Below are positions 54,577 to 64,000 of a DNA stretch of 64,000 bases, one piece after another. The notes under the pieces were generated by a model, which was not told the origin of the DNA, did no database searches, and worked only from the letters and a program-made list of their open reading frames with translations. How positions within the stretch are numbered: position 1 is the first letter of the stretch; every line of letters starts with the position of its first letter. The position numbers were made by a program, and so were the translations under genes. Where the stretch lies: contig NC_135571.1 in assembly GCF_964340395.1 (NCBI RefSeq), forward strand, positions 15,605,221-15,669,220, written 5' to 3'. The DNA is from Glandiceps talaboti. Taxonomy: Eukaryota > Hemichordata > Enteropneusta > Spengelidae.

Positions 54577-55133
54577 ACAATGATACAAAGACTAACTAAT
54601 TTCTATGCACAATTTTCCTATTTATTTATTATTCTTTATTGATATTAACAAGCACATGTTCAAAGCCTCAGTTTAGTTCAAGCCGGATATGGAGAACATC
54701 ATAAATTTGTCTCTGCATATTAAGTCAAACCCACCCACCTTGCTCATCACCACTTGGCTTACCTGTGTGTATCAAGCATTTAGCGGGACACTATCTTATC
54801 CACAACTCTACAGAATTTAATAGTTCTCCATTGTCATGTTAGCTACCTGTTTTATTAGCTTTGTACCTATGCTTAGACATTGCATGTTGCATGAAATCTT
54901 TCTTTATCCTTTCATTCAATATATGGCGCTATACATTAAATGTAAATTGCCTGTTATTAATGTCATTATCATTCGTTTTCCTGCAGCTACATGTATACTA
55001 CAAGCCTTTATATTAATCTGTTCTGTATAAATCTTCTTTGGTTACTCAGCACTATCACAGTGGCCTTTTTCCCTTGTTCAATTACCCCAATCCAGTCTAC
55101 AGTCAGCTGAATACTATACATTCAGCTCATTTT
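54577..55133. other. Single-copy part of intron 2
   Basis: This stretch of about 560 bp of AT-rich sequence separates two arrays. The plus-strand frame across 54836-55030 is hydrophobic but has no family features, splice context or codon pattern that I can support. A GTAAGCC on the minus strand near 54770 could be a cryptic donor, but no good exon precedes it. Confidence 0.65.
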
Positions 55134-55493
55134 GAATACAAATTCATCACCTTGCTTGTCTGCCGGGACCTCCCTAGGTAGCTAGGCTAAAGACACCTGC
55201 CAGGTCCTTCCCAGGTGCTCTTGTTGGTTCATTGCAAATTCTCTGTAAATACAAATTCACAACCTAGCTAAAGACTACTGCAGGGTCCTCCCCAGGTAAC
55301 TATAGTTACAGACTTACAGGCTCCTCTCGGTTGTTCTTTTCAGATTACTCCAAGTACAAATTTAGCATCTAGCTATGTCTGCTGGGATCTCTCCAGGTAG
55401 CTCTGGTAACAGACACCTGCCGAGCTCCCCCGGGGTGTTTTTCTTTAGATTACTACTATGTATTCAGGAGCACACATAGGACCTATCTGTCAG
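55134..55493. repeat. Degenerate ~105-113-bp repeats leading into the 39-bp array
   Basis: The motif tacaaatt is at about 55137, 55250 and 55355, and a decayed version lies near 55460. Each is followed by ctagct, then a ctgc(c/t)gggacctcccc-like word, aggtagct, and an acacctgcc/ctccc block. The copies are clearly related but diverged. The core gacctccccaggtagc of the last copy is the start of the sharp 39-bp array, so the younger array appears to have grown from one part of the older repeat. Confidence 0.75.
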
Positions 55494-56089
55494 GACCTCC
55501 CCAGGTAGCCTATACTCCTTACACCTACTGGTGATCTCCCCAGGTAGCCTATACTCCTTACACCTACTGGTGATCTCCCCAGGTAGCCTATACTCCTTAC
55601 ACCTACTGGTGATCTCCCCAGGTAGCCTATACTCCTTACACCTACTGGTGATCTCCCCAGGTAGCCTATACTCCTTACACCTACTGGTGATCTCCCCAGG
55701 TAGCCTATACTCCTTACACCTACTGGTGATCTTCCCAGGTAGCCTATACTCCTTACACCTACTGGTGATCTCCCCAGGTAGCCTATACTCCTTACACCTA
55801 CTGGTGATCTCCCCAGGTAGCCTATACTCCTTACACCTACTGGTGATCTCCCCAGGTAGCCTATACTCCTTACACCTACTGGTGATCTCCCCAGGTAGCC
55901 TATACTCCTTACACCTACTGGTGATCTCCCCAGGTAGCCTATACTCCTTACACCTACTGGTGATCTTCCCAGGTAGCCTATACTCCTTACACCTACTGGT
56001 GATCTCCCCAGGTAGCCTATACTCCTTACACCTACTGGTGATCTCCCCAGGTAGCCTATACTCCTTACACCTACTGGTGATCTTCCCAG
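55494..56089. repeat. 39-bp tandem array, about 15 copies, in intron 2
   Basis: The plus-strand monomer is ctccccaggtagcctatact followed by ccttacacctactggtgat. It is nearly perfectly conserved. The only obvious variant is cttccc for ctcccc at about 55730, 55964 and 56081, spaced 234 and 117 bp, which are multiples of 39. Because 39 is divisible by three, several frames stay open on both strands (13-residue repeats). These are length artefacts. On the gene's sense strand each monomer contains TAGGTGTAAGG, a weak 5' splice-site-like word. Confidence 0.97.
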
Positions 56090-56090
56090 C

Positions 56091-56450
56091 TGCAAGTGGC
56101 AGCATTGAGTAGCCCCCAAGATAGCCAAAGTATGTGTTTTGTATTTGTATCATTTACTTTAGTACATGTAATTAGATGTTTTCCAGGACATTAAAGCTCA
56201 ATTTTCAAAGGCTTAATTGCCTGTCACTACTTCTTTCTATGTTCTCACAAGAGAGTAACAGCTACCAAATATATATGGTAAATACTAAGTTTGAGAGCAC
56301 TTGCCTTTATGTACAAATGTACATACACCACGGCAGTCCATACAGTAACATAGGTGACACAAATACAGGTAATTCATCGACTTATTTAGACAGACCTATT
56401 TCCAGTAATACAGGTGTATATTTCAACAAGTGAAAATGACAACTTAATAC
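56091..56450. other. Single-copy part of intron 2 after exon 2
   Basis: About 360 bp between the exon 2 donor and the 39-bp array. It contains AT-rich sequence and the words tacatgtaat and atgtacatac. I see no exon, RNA gene or repeat here. The short plus-strand frame across 56176-56433 has no recognisable features. Confidence 0.7.
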
Positions 56451-56560
56451 CTTGCTAACTGCCTTGTGTATAAGCTGTTTACAACTCTCTGCATGTGATA
56501 CATAGGGTCCATCCAACCCAACACTAGAGCCATGGCCCATGTACATATAATCTGATGAAC
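56451..56560 (-). CDS. TSG101-like: Exon 2: linker and first helix of the UEV domain
   Basis: The acceptor is CCTTTGTTACAG|GTTCATC, preceded by a pyrimidine-rich stretch. The donor is GTTAGCAAG|GTATTAAG. The 110 nt give two bases completing a Gly codon, then 36 codons: SSDYMYMGHGSSVGLDG, PYVSHAESC and KQLIHKAVSK. The last ten residues match the start of TSG101, which reads QLKKMVSK before its YKYRD segment. The exon ends in phase 0, exactly where exon 3 begins with YKNKD. The first ~25 residues have no counterpart in human TSG101 and contain a Tyr/Met/Gly/Ser-rich YMYMGHGSS patch. Confidence 0.87.
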
Positions 56561-58979
56561 CTGTAACAAAGGACAAAGAGTAAGGAGGAGGTGAATAGTG
56601 TTATTATCTGTTGACTATGTTGTGTTTGACATAGATACTGTTATTATCTGTTGACTATGTTGTGTTTGACATAAATACTGTTATTATCTGTTGACTATGT
56701 TGTGTTTGACATAGATACTGCTATTATCTGTTGACTATGTTGTGTTTGACATAAATACTGTTATTATCTGTTAACTATGTTGTGTTTGACATAGATACTG
56801 TTATTATCTGTTAACTATGTTGTGTTTGACATAGATACTGTTATTATCTGTTGACTATGTTGTGTTTGACATAGATACTGTTATTATCTGTTGACTATGT
56901 TGTGTTTGACATAGATACTGTTATTATCTGTTGACTATGTTGTGTTTGACATAGATACTGTTATTATCTGTTGACTATGTTGTGTTTGACATAGATACTG
57001 TTATTATCTGTTGACTATGTTGTGTTTGACATATATACTGTTATTATCTGTTGACTATGTTGTATTTGACATAGATACTGCTATTATCTGTTAACTATGT
57101 TGTGTTTGACATAGATACTGCTATTATCTGTTGACTATGTTGTGTTTGACATAGATACTGTTATTATCTGTTGACTATGTTGTGTTTGACATAGATACTG
57201 TTATTATCTGTTGACTATGTTGTGTTTGACATAGATACTGTTATTATCTGTTGACTATGTTGTGTTTGACATAGATACTGTTATTATCTGTTGTGTTTGA
57301 CATAGATAGTTATTATCTGTTGACTATGTTGTGTTTGACATAGATACTGTTATTATCTGTTGACTATGTTGTGTTTGACATAGATACTGTTATTATCTGT
57401 TGACAATGATGTGTTTGACATAAATACTGTTATTATCTGTTGACTATGTTGTGTTTGACATAGATACTGCTATTATCTGTTAACTATGTTGTGTTTGACA
57501 TAGATACTGCTATTATATGTTGACTATGTTGTGTTTGACATAGATACTGTTGTTATCTGTTGACTATGTTGTGTTTGACATAGATACTGTTATTATCTGT
57601 TGACTATGTTGTGTTTGACATAAATACTGTTATTATCTGTTGACTATGTTGTGTTTGACATAAATACTGTTATTATCTGTTGACTATGTTACTTTTGACA
57701 TACATACTGTTATTATCTGTTGACTATGTTATGTTTGACATAAATACTGTTATTATCTGTTGACTATGTTACATTTGACATACTGTTATTATCTGTTGAC
57801 TATGTTGTGTTTGACATAGTGTTATCGTCTGTTGACTATGTTGTGTTTGACATAGATACTGCTATTATCTGTTAACTATGTTGTGTTTGACATAGATACT
57901 GCTATTATCTGTTAACTATGTTGTGTTTGACATAAATACTGTTATTATCTGTTGACTATGTTGTGTTTGACATAGATACTGTTATTATCTGTTGACTATG
58001 TTACTTTTGACATACATACTGTTATTATCTGTTGACTATGTTGTTTGACATAAATACTGTTATTATCTGTTGACTATGTTGTGTTTGACATAAATACTGT
58101 TATCTGTTGACTATGTTACATTTGACATAAATACTGTTATCGTCTGTTGACTATGTTGTGTTTGACATAAATAATGTTATTATCTGTTGACTATGTTACT
58201 TTTGACATAAATTCTGTTATTATCTGTTGACTATGTTATGTTTGACATAAATACTGTTATTATCTGTTAACTATGTTGTGTTTGACATAGATACTGCTAT
58301 TATCTGTTAACTATGTTGTGTTTGACATAAATACTGTTATTATCTGTTGACTATGTTGTGTTTGACATAGATACTGTTATTATCTGTTGACTATGTTGTG
58401 TTTGACATAGATACTGTTATTATCTGTTGACTATGTTACTTTTGACATAAATACTGTTATTATCTGTTGACTATGTTGTGTTTGACATAGTGTTATCGTC
58501 TGTTGACTATGTTGTGTTTGACATAAATACTGTTATTATCTGTTGACTATGTTACTTTTGACATAAATACTGTTATTATCTGTTGACTATGTTATGTTTG
58601 ACATAAATACTGTTATTATCTGTTGACTATGTTGTATTTGACATAAATACTGTTATTATCTGTTGACTATGTTATGTTTGACAAATGTTTGACAAATACT
58701 GTTATTATCTGTTGACTGTGTTGTGTTTGACATAGATACTGTTATTATCTGTTGACTATGTTACTTTTGACATAAATACTGTTATTATCTGTTGACTATG
58801 TTGTGTTTGACATAAATACTGTTATTATCTGTTGACTATGTTGTGTTTGACATAGTGTTATCGTCTGTTGACTATGTTGTGTTTGACATAAATACTGTTA
58901 TTATCTGTTGACTATGTTATGTTTGACATAAATACTGTTATTATCTGTTGACTATCTGTTGACTATGTTGTGTTTGACA

Positions 58980-59141
58980 CAATCTGATTAAAATCCGATG
59001 TAGATGTCGGCTAATCATGCATTGCTATCTGATCGGCTAAAAAGGTAAACATGTACTACGAAGGTCAATTCAAGCTGAATAACGATGGTAAGATAGCAAT
59101 GCATGATTAGCCGACATCTACATAGGATTTTAATTAGATTG
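58980..59141. mobile_element. 162-bp MITE, copy 1, with ~51-bp terminal inverted repeats
   Basis: The ends are CAATCTGATTAAAATCC and its near-exact inverse. The inverted repeats extend about 51 bp with two mismatches and leave a loop of about 60 bp. The element interrupts a 40-bp satellite monomer. The nine bases tgtttgaca lie on both sides and occur once in an uninterrupted monomer, which is a likely target-site duplication. A 9-bp duplication with long inverted repeats fits non-autonomous Mutator-like elements. An hAT element (8 bp, CA...TG ends) is also possible because one base is ambiguous. No transposase is encoded. Confidence 0.9.
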
Positions 59142-61905
59142 TGTTTGACATAGATACTGCTATTATCTGTTGACTATGTTTTGTTTGACAAAGTGTTATT
59201 ATCTGTTGACTATGTTGTGTTTGACATAAATACTGTTATTATCTGTTGACTGTTGTGTTTGACATAAATACTGTTATTATCTGTTGACTATGTTGTGTTT
59301 GACATAAATACTGTTATCTGTTGACTGAGTTACTTTTGACATAGATACTGTTATTATCTGTTGACTATGTTACTTTTGACATAAATACTGTTATTATCTG
59401 TTGACTATGTTGTGTTTGACAGTGTTATCGTCTGTTGACTATGTTGTGTTTGACATAAATACTATTATTATCTGTTGACTATGTTGTGATTCACATAAAT
59501 ACTGTTATCTGTTGACTGTGTTACTTTTGACATAAATACTGTTATTATCTGTTGACTATGTTGTGTTTGACATAAATACTATTATTATCTGTTGACTATG
59601 TTGTGATTCACATAAATACTGTTATCTGTTGACTGTGTTACTTTTGACATAAATACTGTTATTATCTGTTGACTATGTTGTGTTTGACATAGATACTGCT
59701 ATTATCTGTTGACTATGTTCTGTTTGACATAGTGTTATTATCTGTTGACTATGTTGTGTTTGACATAAATACTGTTATTATCTGTTGACTGTTGTGTTTG
59801 ACATACTGTTATTATCTGTTGACTATGTTGTGTTTGACATAAATACTGTTATTATCTGTTGACTATGTTACTTTTGACATACATACTGTTATTATCTGTT
59901 GACTATGTTATGTTTGACATAAATACTGTTATTATCTGTTGACTATGTTACATTTGACATACTGTTATTATCTGTTGACTATGTTGTGTTTGACATAGTG
60001 TTATCGTCTGTTGACTATGTTGTGTTTGACATAGATACTGCTATTATCTGTTAACTATGTTGTGTTTGACATAAATACTGTTATTATCTGTTGACTATGT
60101 TGTGTTTGACATAGATACTGTTATTATCTGTTGACTATGTTACTTTTGACATACATACTGTTATTATCTGTTGACTATGTTGTTTGACATAAATACTGTT
60201 ATTATCTGTTGACTATGTTGTGTTTGACATAAATACTGTTATCTGTTGACTATGTTACATTTGACATAAATACTGTTATCGTCTGTTGACTATGTTGTGT
60301 TTGACATAAATAATGTTATTATCTGTTGACTATGTTACTTTTGACATAAATTCTGTTATTATCTGTTGACTATGTTATGTTTGACATAAATACTGTTATT
60401 ATCTGTTAACTATGTTGTGTTTGACATAGATACTGCTATTATCTGTTGACTATGTTGTGTTTGACATAGATACTGTTGTTATCTGTTGACTATGTTGTGT
60501 TTGACATAGATACTGTTATTATCTGTTGACTATGTTGTGTTTGACATAAATACTGTTATTATCTGTTGACTATGTTGTGTTTGACATAAATACTGTTATT
60601 ATCTGTTGACTATGTTACTTTTGACATACATACTGTTATTATCTGTTGACTATGTTATGTTTGACATAAATACTGTTATTATCTGTTGACTATGTTACAT
60701 TTGACATACTGTTATTATCTGTTGACTATGTTGTGTTTGACATAGTGTTATCGTCTGTTGACTATGTTGTGTTTGACATAGATACTGCTATTATCTGTTA
60801 ACTATGTTGTGTTTGACATAGATACTGCTATTATCTGTTAACTATGTTGTGTTTGACATAAATACTGTTATTATCTGTTGACTATGTTGTGTTTGACATA
60901 GATACTGTTATTATCTGTTGACTATGTTACTTTTGACATACATACTGTTATTATCTGTTGACTATGTTGTTTGACATAAATACTGTTATTATCTGTTGAC
61001 TATGTTGTGTTTGACATAAATACTGTTATCTGTTGACTATGTTACATTTGACATAAATACTGTTATCGTCTGTTGACTATGTTGTGTTTGACATAAATAA
61101 TGTTATTATCTGTTGACTATGTTACTTTTGACATAAATTCTGTTATTATCTGTTGACTATGTTATGTTTGACATAAATACTGTTATTATCTGTTAACTAT
61201 GTTGTGTTTGACATAGATACTGCTATTATCTGTTAACTATGTTGTGTTTGACATAAATACTGTTATTATCTGTTGACTATGTTGTGTTTGACATAGATAC
61301 TGTTATTATCTGTTGACTATGTTGTGTTTGACATAGATACTGTTATTATCTGTTGACTATGTTACTTTTGACATAAATACTGTTATTATCTGTTGACTAT
61401 GTTGTGTTTGACATAGTGTTATCGTCTGTTGACTATGTTGTGTTTGACATAAATACTGTTATTATCTGTTGACTATGTTACTTTTGACATAAATACTGTT
61501 ATTATCTGTTGACTATGTTATGTTTGACATAAATACTGTTATTATCTGTTGACTATGTTGTATTTGACATAAATACTGTTATTATCTGTTGACTATGTTA
61601 TGTTTGACAAATGTTTGACAAATACTGTTATTATCTGTTGACTGTGTTGTGTTTGACATAGATACTGTTATTATCTGTTGACTATGTTACTTTTGACATA
61701 AATACTGTTATTATCTGTTGACTATGTTGTGTTTGACATAAATACTGTTATTATCTGTTGACTATGTTGTGTTTGACATAGTGTTATCGTCTGTTGACTA
61801 TGTTGTGTTTGACATAAATACTGTTATTATCTGTTGACTATGTTATGTTTGACATAAATACTGTTATTATCTGTTGACTATCTGTTGACTATGTTGTGTT
61901 TGACA

Positions 61906-62067
61906 CAATCTGATTAAAATCCGATGTAGATGTCGGCTAATCATGCATTGCTATCTGATCGGCTAAAAAGGTAAACATGTACTACGAAGGTCAATTCAAG
62001 CTGAATAACGATGGTAAGATAGCAATGCATGATTAGCCGACATCTACATAGGATTTTAATTAGATTG
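61906..62067. mobile_element. 162-bp MITE, copy 2
   Basis: This copy has the same length, flanks and internal bases as the copy 2926 bp upstream. The flanking satellite variants also match at that same offset. It therefore most likely arose by duplication of a ~2.9-kb array segment and not by a new transposition. Confidence 0.9.
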
Positions 62068-63286
62068 TGTTTGACATAGATACTGCTATTATCTGTTGAC
62101 TATGTTTTGTTTGACAAAGTGTTATTATCTGTTGACTATGTTGTGTTTGACATAAATACTGTTATTATCTGTTGACTGTTGTGTTTGACATAAATACTGT
62201 TATTATCTGTTGACTATGTTGTGTTTGACATAAATACTGTTATCTGTTGACTGAGTTACTTTTGACATAGATACTGTTATTATCTGTTGACTATGTTACT
62301 TTTGACATAAATACTGTTATTATCTGTTGACTATGTTGTGTTTGACAGTGTTATCGTCTGTTGACTATGTTGTGTTTGACATAAATACTATTATTATCTG
62401 TTGACTATGTTGTGATTCACATAAATACTGTTATCTGTTGACTGTGTTACTTTTGACATAAATACTGTTATTATCTGTTGACTATGTTGTGTTTGACATA
62501 AATACTATTATTATCTGTTGACTATGTTGTGATTCACATAAATACTGTTATCTGTTGACTGTGTTACTTTTGACATAAATACTGTTATTATCTGTTGACT
62601 ATGTTGTGTTTGACATAGATACTGCTATTATCTGTTGACTATGTTCTGTTTGACATAGTGTTATTATCTGTTGACTATGTTGTGTTTGACATAAATACTG
62701 TTATTATCTGTTGACTGTTGTGTTTGACATACTGTTATTATCTGTTGACTATGTTGTGTTTGACATAAATACTGTTATCTGTTGACTGTGTTACTTTTGA
62801 CATAAATACTGTTATTATCTGTTGATTATGTTGTGTTTGACATAAATACTGTTATCTGTTGACTATGTTACTTTTGACATACATACTGTTATTATCTGTT
62901 GATTATGTTGTGTTTGACATAGATACTGTTATTATCTGTTGATTATGTTGTGTTTGACATAAATACTGTTATTATCTGTTGACTGTGTTACATTTGACAT
63001 AAATACTGTTATTATCTGTTGACTATGTTGTGTTTGACATAGATACTGTTATTATCTGTTGACTATGTTACTTTTGACATAAATACTGTTATTATCTGTT
63101 GACTATGTTGTGTTTGACATAGTGTTATCGTCTGTTGACTATGTTGTGTTTGACATAAATACTGTTATTATCTGTTGACTATGTTACTTTTGACATAAAT
63201 ACTGTTATTATCTGTTGACTATGTTATGTTTGACATAAATACTGTTATTATCTGTTGACTATCTGTTGACTATGTTGTGTTTGACA

Positions 63287-63448
63287 CAATCTGATTAAAA
63301 TCCGATGTAGATGTCGGCTAATCATGCATTGCTATCTGATCGGCTAAAAAGGTAAACATGTACTACGAAGGTCAATTCAAGCTGAATAACGATGGTAAGA
63401 TAGCAATGCACGATTAGCCGACATCTACATAGGATTTTAATCAGATTG
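63287..63448. mobile_element. 162-bp MITE, copy 3 (slightly different)
   Basis: This is the third copy, 1381 bp beyond copy 2. Its right arm differs from copies 1 and 2 at two places: cacgattag instead of catgattag, and aatcagattg instead of aattagattg. The second difference improves pairing with the left arm, so this copy may be nearer the inserted sequence at that site. The same tgtttgaca flanks are present. Confidence 0.88.
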
Positions 63449-63852
63449 TGTTTGACATAGATACTGCTATTATCTGTTGACTACGTTCTGTTTGACATAA
63501 ATACTGTTATTATCTGTTGACTGTTGTGTTTGACATAAATACTGTTATTATCTGTTGACTATGTTGTGTTTGACATAGATACTGTTATTATCTGTTGACA
63601 ATGATGTGTTTGACATAAATACTGTTATTATCTGTTGACTATGTTGTGTTTGACATAAATACTGTTATCTGTTGACTGTGTTACTTTTGACATAAATACT
63701 GTTATATCTGTTGATTATGTTGTGTTTGACATAAATACTGTTATTATCTGTTGACTATGTTGTGTTTGACATAAATACTGTTATCTGTTGACTGTGTTAC
63801 TTTTGACATAAATACTGTTATAATCTGTTGATTATGTTATGTTTGACATAAA

Positions 63853-63870
63853 TACTGTTGTTACCTGTTG
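63853..63870 (-). promoter_or_regulatory. 5' splice site of exon 1, merging into the 40-bp array
   Basis: The sense strand reads CATCAACAG|GTAACAACAG. The adjoining monomers of the 40-bp array read GTCAACAG followed by ATAATAACAG. The junction and the monomer therefore align through both exon and intron bases, but the donor GT is AT in the array. If the donor were skipped, translation would run into the array and meet a TAA within about 15 codons. Confidence 0.75.
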
Positions 63871-64000
63871 ATGATATACTGATAGAAGAACCTCTCCTGG
63901 TTGGTTGTGTGTTGATAGTTTGACTAGTTGTTCCACTCTTGGCATACACTGGCATTTTTTCACTGAATGCAGTACTAATAACACTAATCAAACCCAAGGT
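63865..64000 (-). CDS. TSG101-like: Exon 1 (partial at window edge): Ser/Thr-rich N-terminal extension
   Basis: The minus strand is open from the window edge to a donor, CAACAG|GTAACAAC, at 63864. The 45 codons end in phase 1, and exon 2 supplies the missing two bases (a Gly codon), so the two exons join in frame. The visible peptide includes EKMPVYAKSGTTSQTINTQP and then TRRGSSISISST, so it is rich in Ser and Thr and looks disordered. An ATG at 63955-63953 lies in the context GAAAAAATGC and could be the start. The frame stays open upstream, and AG dinucleotides there could also be an acceptor, so the true exon start is unresolved. No family similarity is recognised. Assignment to this gene rests on phase, strand and the donor. 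Confidence 0.62.

Larger units (their letters stand above)
56596..63864. repeat. 40-bp minisatellite array filling intron 1
   Basis: The plus-strand monomer is tagatactgttattatctg followed by ttgactatgttgtgtttgac. It repeats across the whole intron, with shortened variants in which parts such as tatgtt, ttat or ataaat are missing. The array starts about 35 bp from the acceptor of exon 2 and runs into the donor of exon 1, so the intron is essentially all array plus three MITE copies. Long-range copying is visible. A rare variant with a doubled acaaatgtttg recurs at 58681 and 61607, and a shortened ttgtttgaca at 58041 and 60967. Both pairs are 2926 bp apart. Frames are not conserved and I see no coding function. 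Confidence 0.97.
1083..64000 (-). other. TSG101-like: Partial gene: TSG101-like UEV-domain protein, five exons in satellite DNA
   Basis: Five minus-strand exons can be chained with matching phases: 64000-63865, 56560-56451, 48131-48047, 2819-2754 and 1246-1083. Introns 1 to 4 are about 7.3, 8.3, 45.2 and 1.5 kb, and all are GT-AG. The joined product has a Ser/Thr-rich N-terminal part followed by a UEV fold that aligns without gaps of note to the N-terminal ~119 residues of TSG101. TSG101 is the ESCRT-I subunit that binds ubiquitin and P(T/S)AP motifs in endosomal sorting. The last exon ends in phase 0 with a good donor, so the gene continues beyond position 1. Any stalk, coiled-coil or steadiness-box region would lie there. 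UEVLD, another UEV protein, is the main alternative. No promoter or polyadenylation site was identified. Confidence 0.88.

Noticed and set aside
48409-54642. Three overlapping plus-strand frames up to 728 codons, Tyr/Ile/Val-rich
   Set aside because: All three frames are open because the 23-bp unit has no stop in any phase. There is no codon bias, splice context or homology, and the known gene lies on the other strand.
54836-55030. 64-codon hydrophobic plus-strand frame
   Set aside because: AT-rich sequence readily gives such frames; there is no homology or signal that I can recognise, and it is antisense in intron 2.
55494-56110. Possible tiny exon at the edge of the 39-bp array (CACTTGCAG, then CTGGGAAGATCACCAGTAG before GTGTAAGG, sense strand)
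   Set aside because: It would be 19 nt and would break the phase-0 join between exons 2 and 3. There is no homology; probably chance.
55464-56153. Repeat frames with EITSRCKEYRLPG-like units
   Set aside because: The 39-bp monomer gives these by length alone; frames are open on both strands and in two phases.
56176-56433. 85-codon plus-strand frame near exon 2
   Set aside because: It lies antisense next to a well-supported exon, with no family similarity.

Overview
The window looks like nuclear DNA of a metazoan, probably a marine invertebrate. The evidence is GT-AG introns, an ESCRT-type protein domain, and long simple satellites with no bacterial gene structure. I cannot name the species. 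At least 93 % of the window is tandem repeat. Nearly every long open frame lies inside a repeat array and is an artefact of monomer length. 

Hidden between the arrays are five short exons of one minus-strand gene. Each has GT and AG splice sites, and the reading phases agree at every junction. In order of transcription they are 64000-63865 (partial), 56560-56451, 48131-48047, 2819-2754 and 1246-1083. Exons 2 (its end) to 5 spell a UEV (ubiquitin E2 variant) domain of the TSG101 type. It keeps the residues known to hold P(T/S)AP peptides in TSG101 and lacks the catalytic E2 cysteine. The protein has a Ser/Thr-rich N-terminal extension that human TSG101 lacks. The C-terminal exons lie beyond position 1. 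About 560 nt of 64 kb is coding.

Layout. 1-445: 37-bp array. 446-1082: single-copy intron 5. 1083-1246: exon 5. 1247-2753: intron 4, with a 38-bp x3 array at its acceptor, a 26-bp x5 array and two G-quadruplex motifs. 2754-2819: exon 4. 2820-48046: intron 3, 45 kb, made of a 30-kb array of 38/44-bp monomers, a ~130-bp fold-back element, and a 14.7-kb array of 45-bp monomers ending exactly at the exon 3 donor. 48047-48131: exon 3. 48132-56450: intron 2, with a 23-bp array, ~110-bp degenerate repeats and a 39-bp array. 56451-56560: exon 2. 56561-63864: intron 1, filled by a 40-bp array carrying three copies of a 162-bp MITE. 63865-64000: exon 1.

The most unusual observation is that the arrays in introns 1 and 3 start at the 5' splice site and their monomers resemble the exon-intron junction itself. 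The 45-bp monomer of intron 3 therefore carries some 300 sense-strand copies of a near-perfect 5' splice site. In intron 1 the same position has mutated from GT to AT. A third small array starts about 10 nt from a 3' splice site. This suggests that tandem arrays grew out of splice junctions, giving a gene whose introns are almost wholly satellite.
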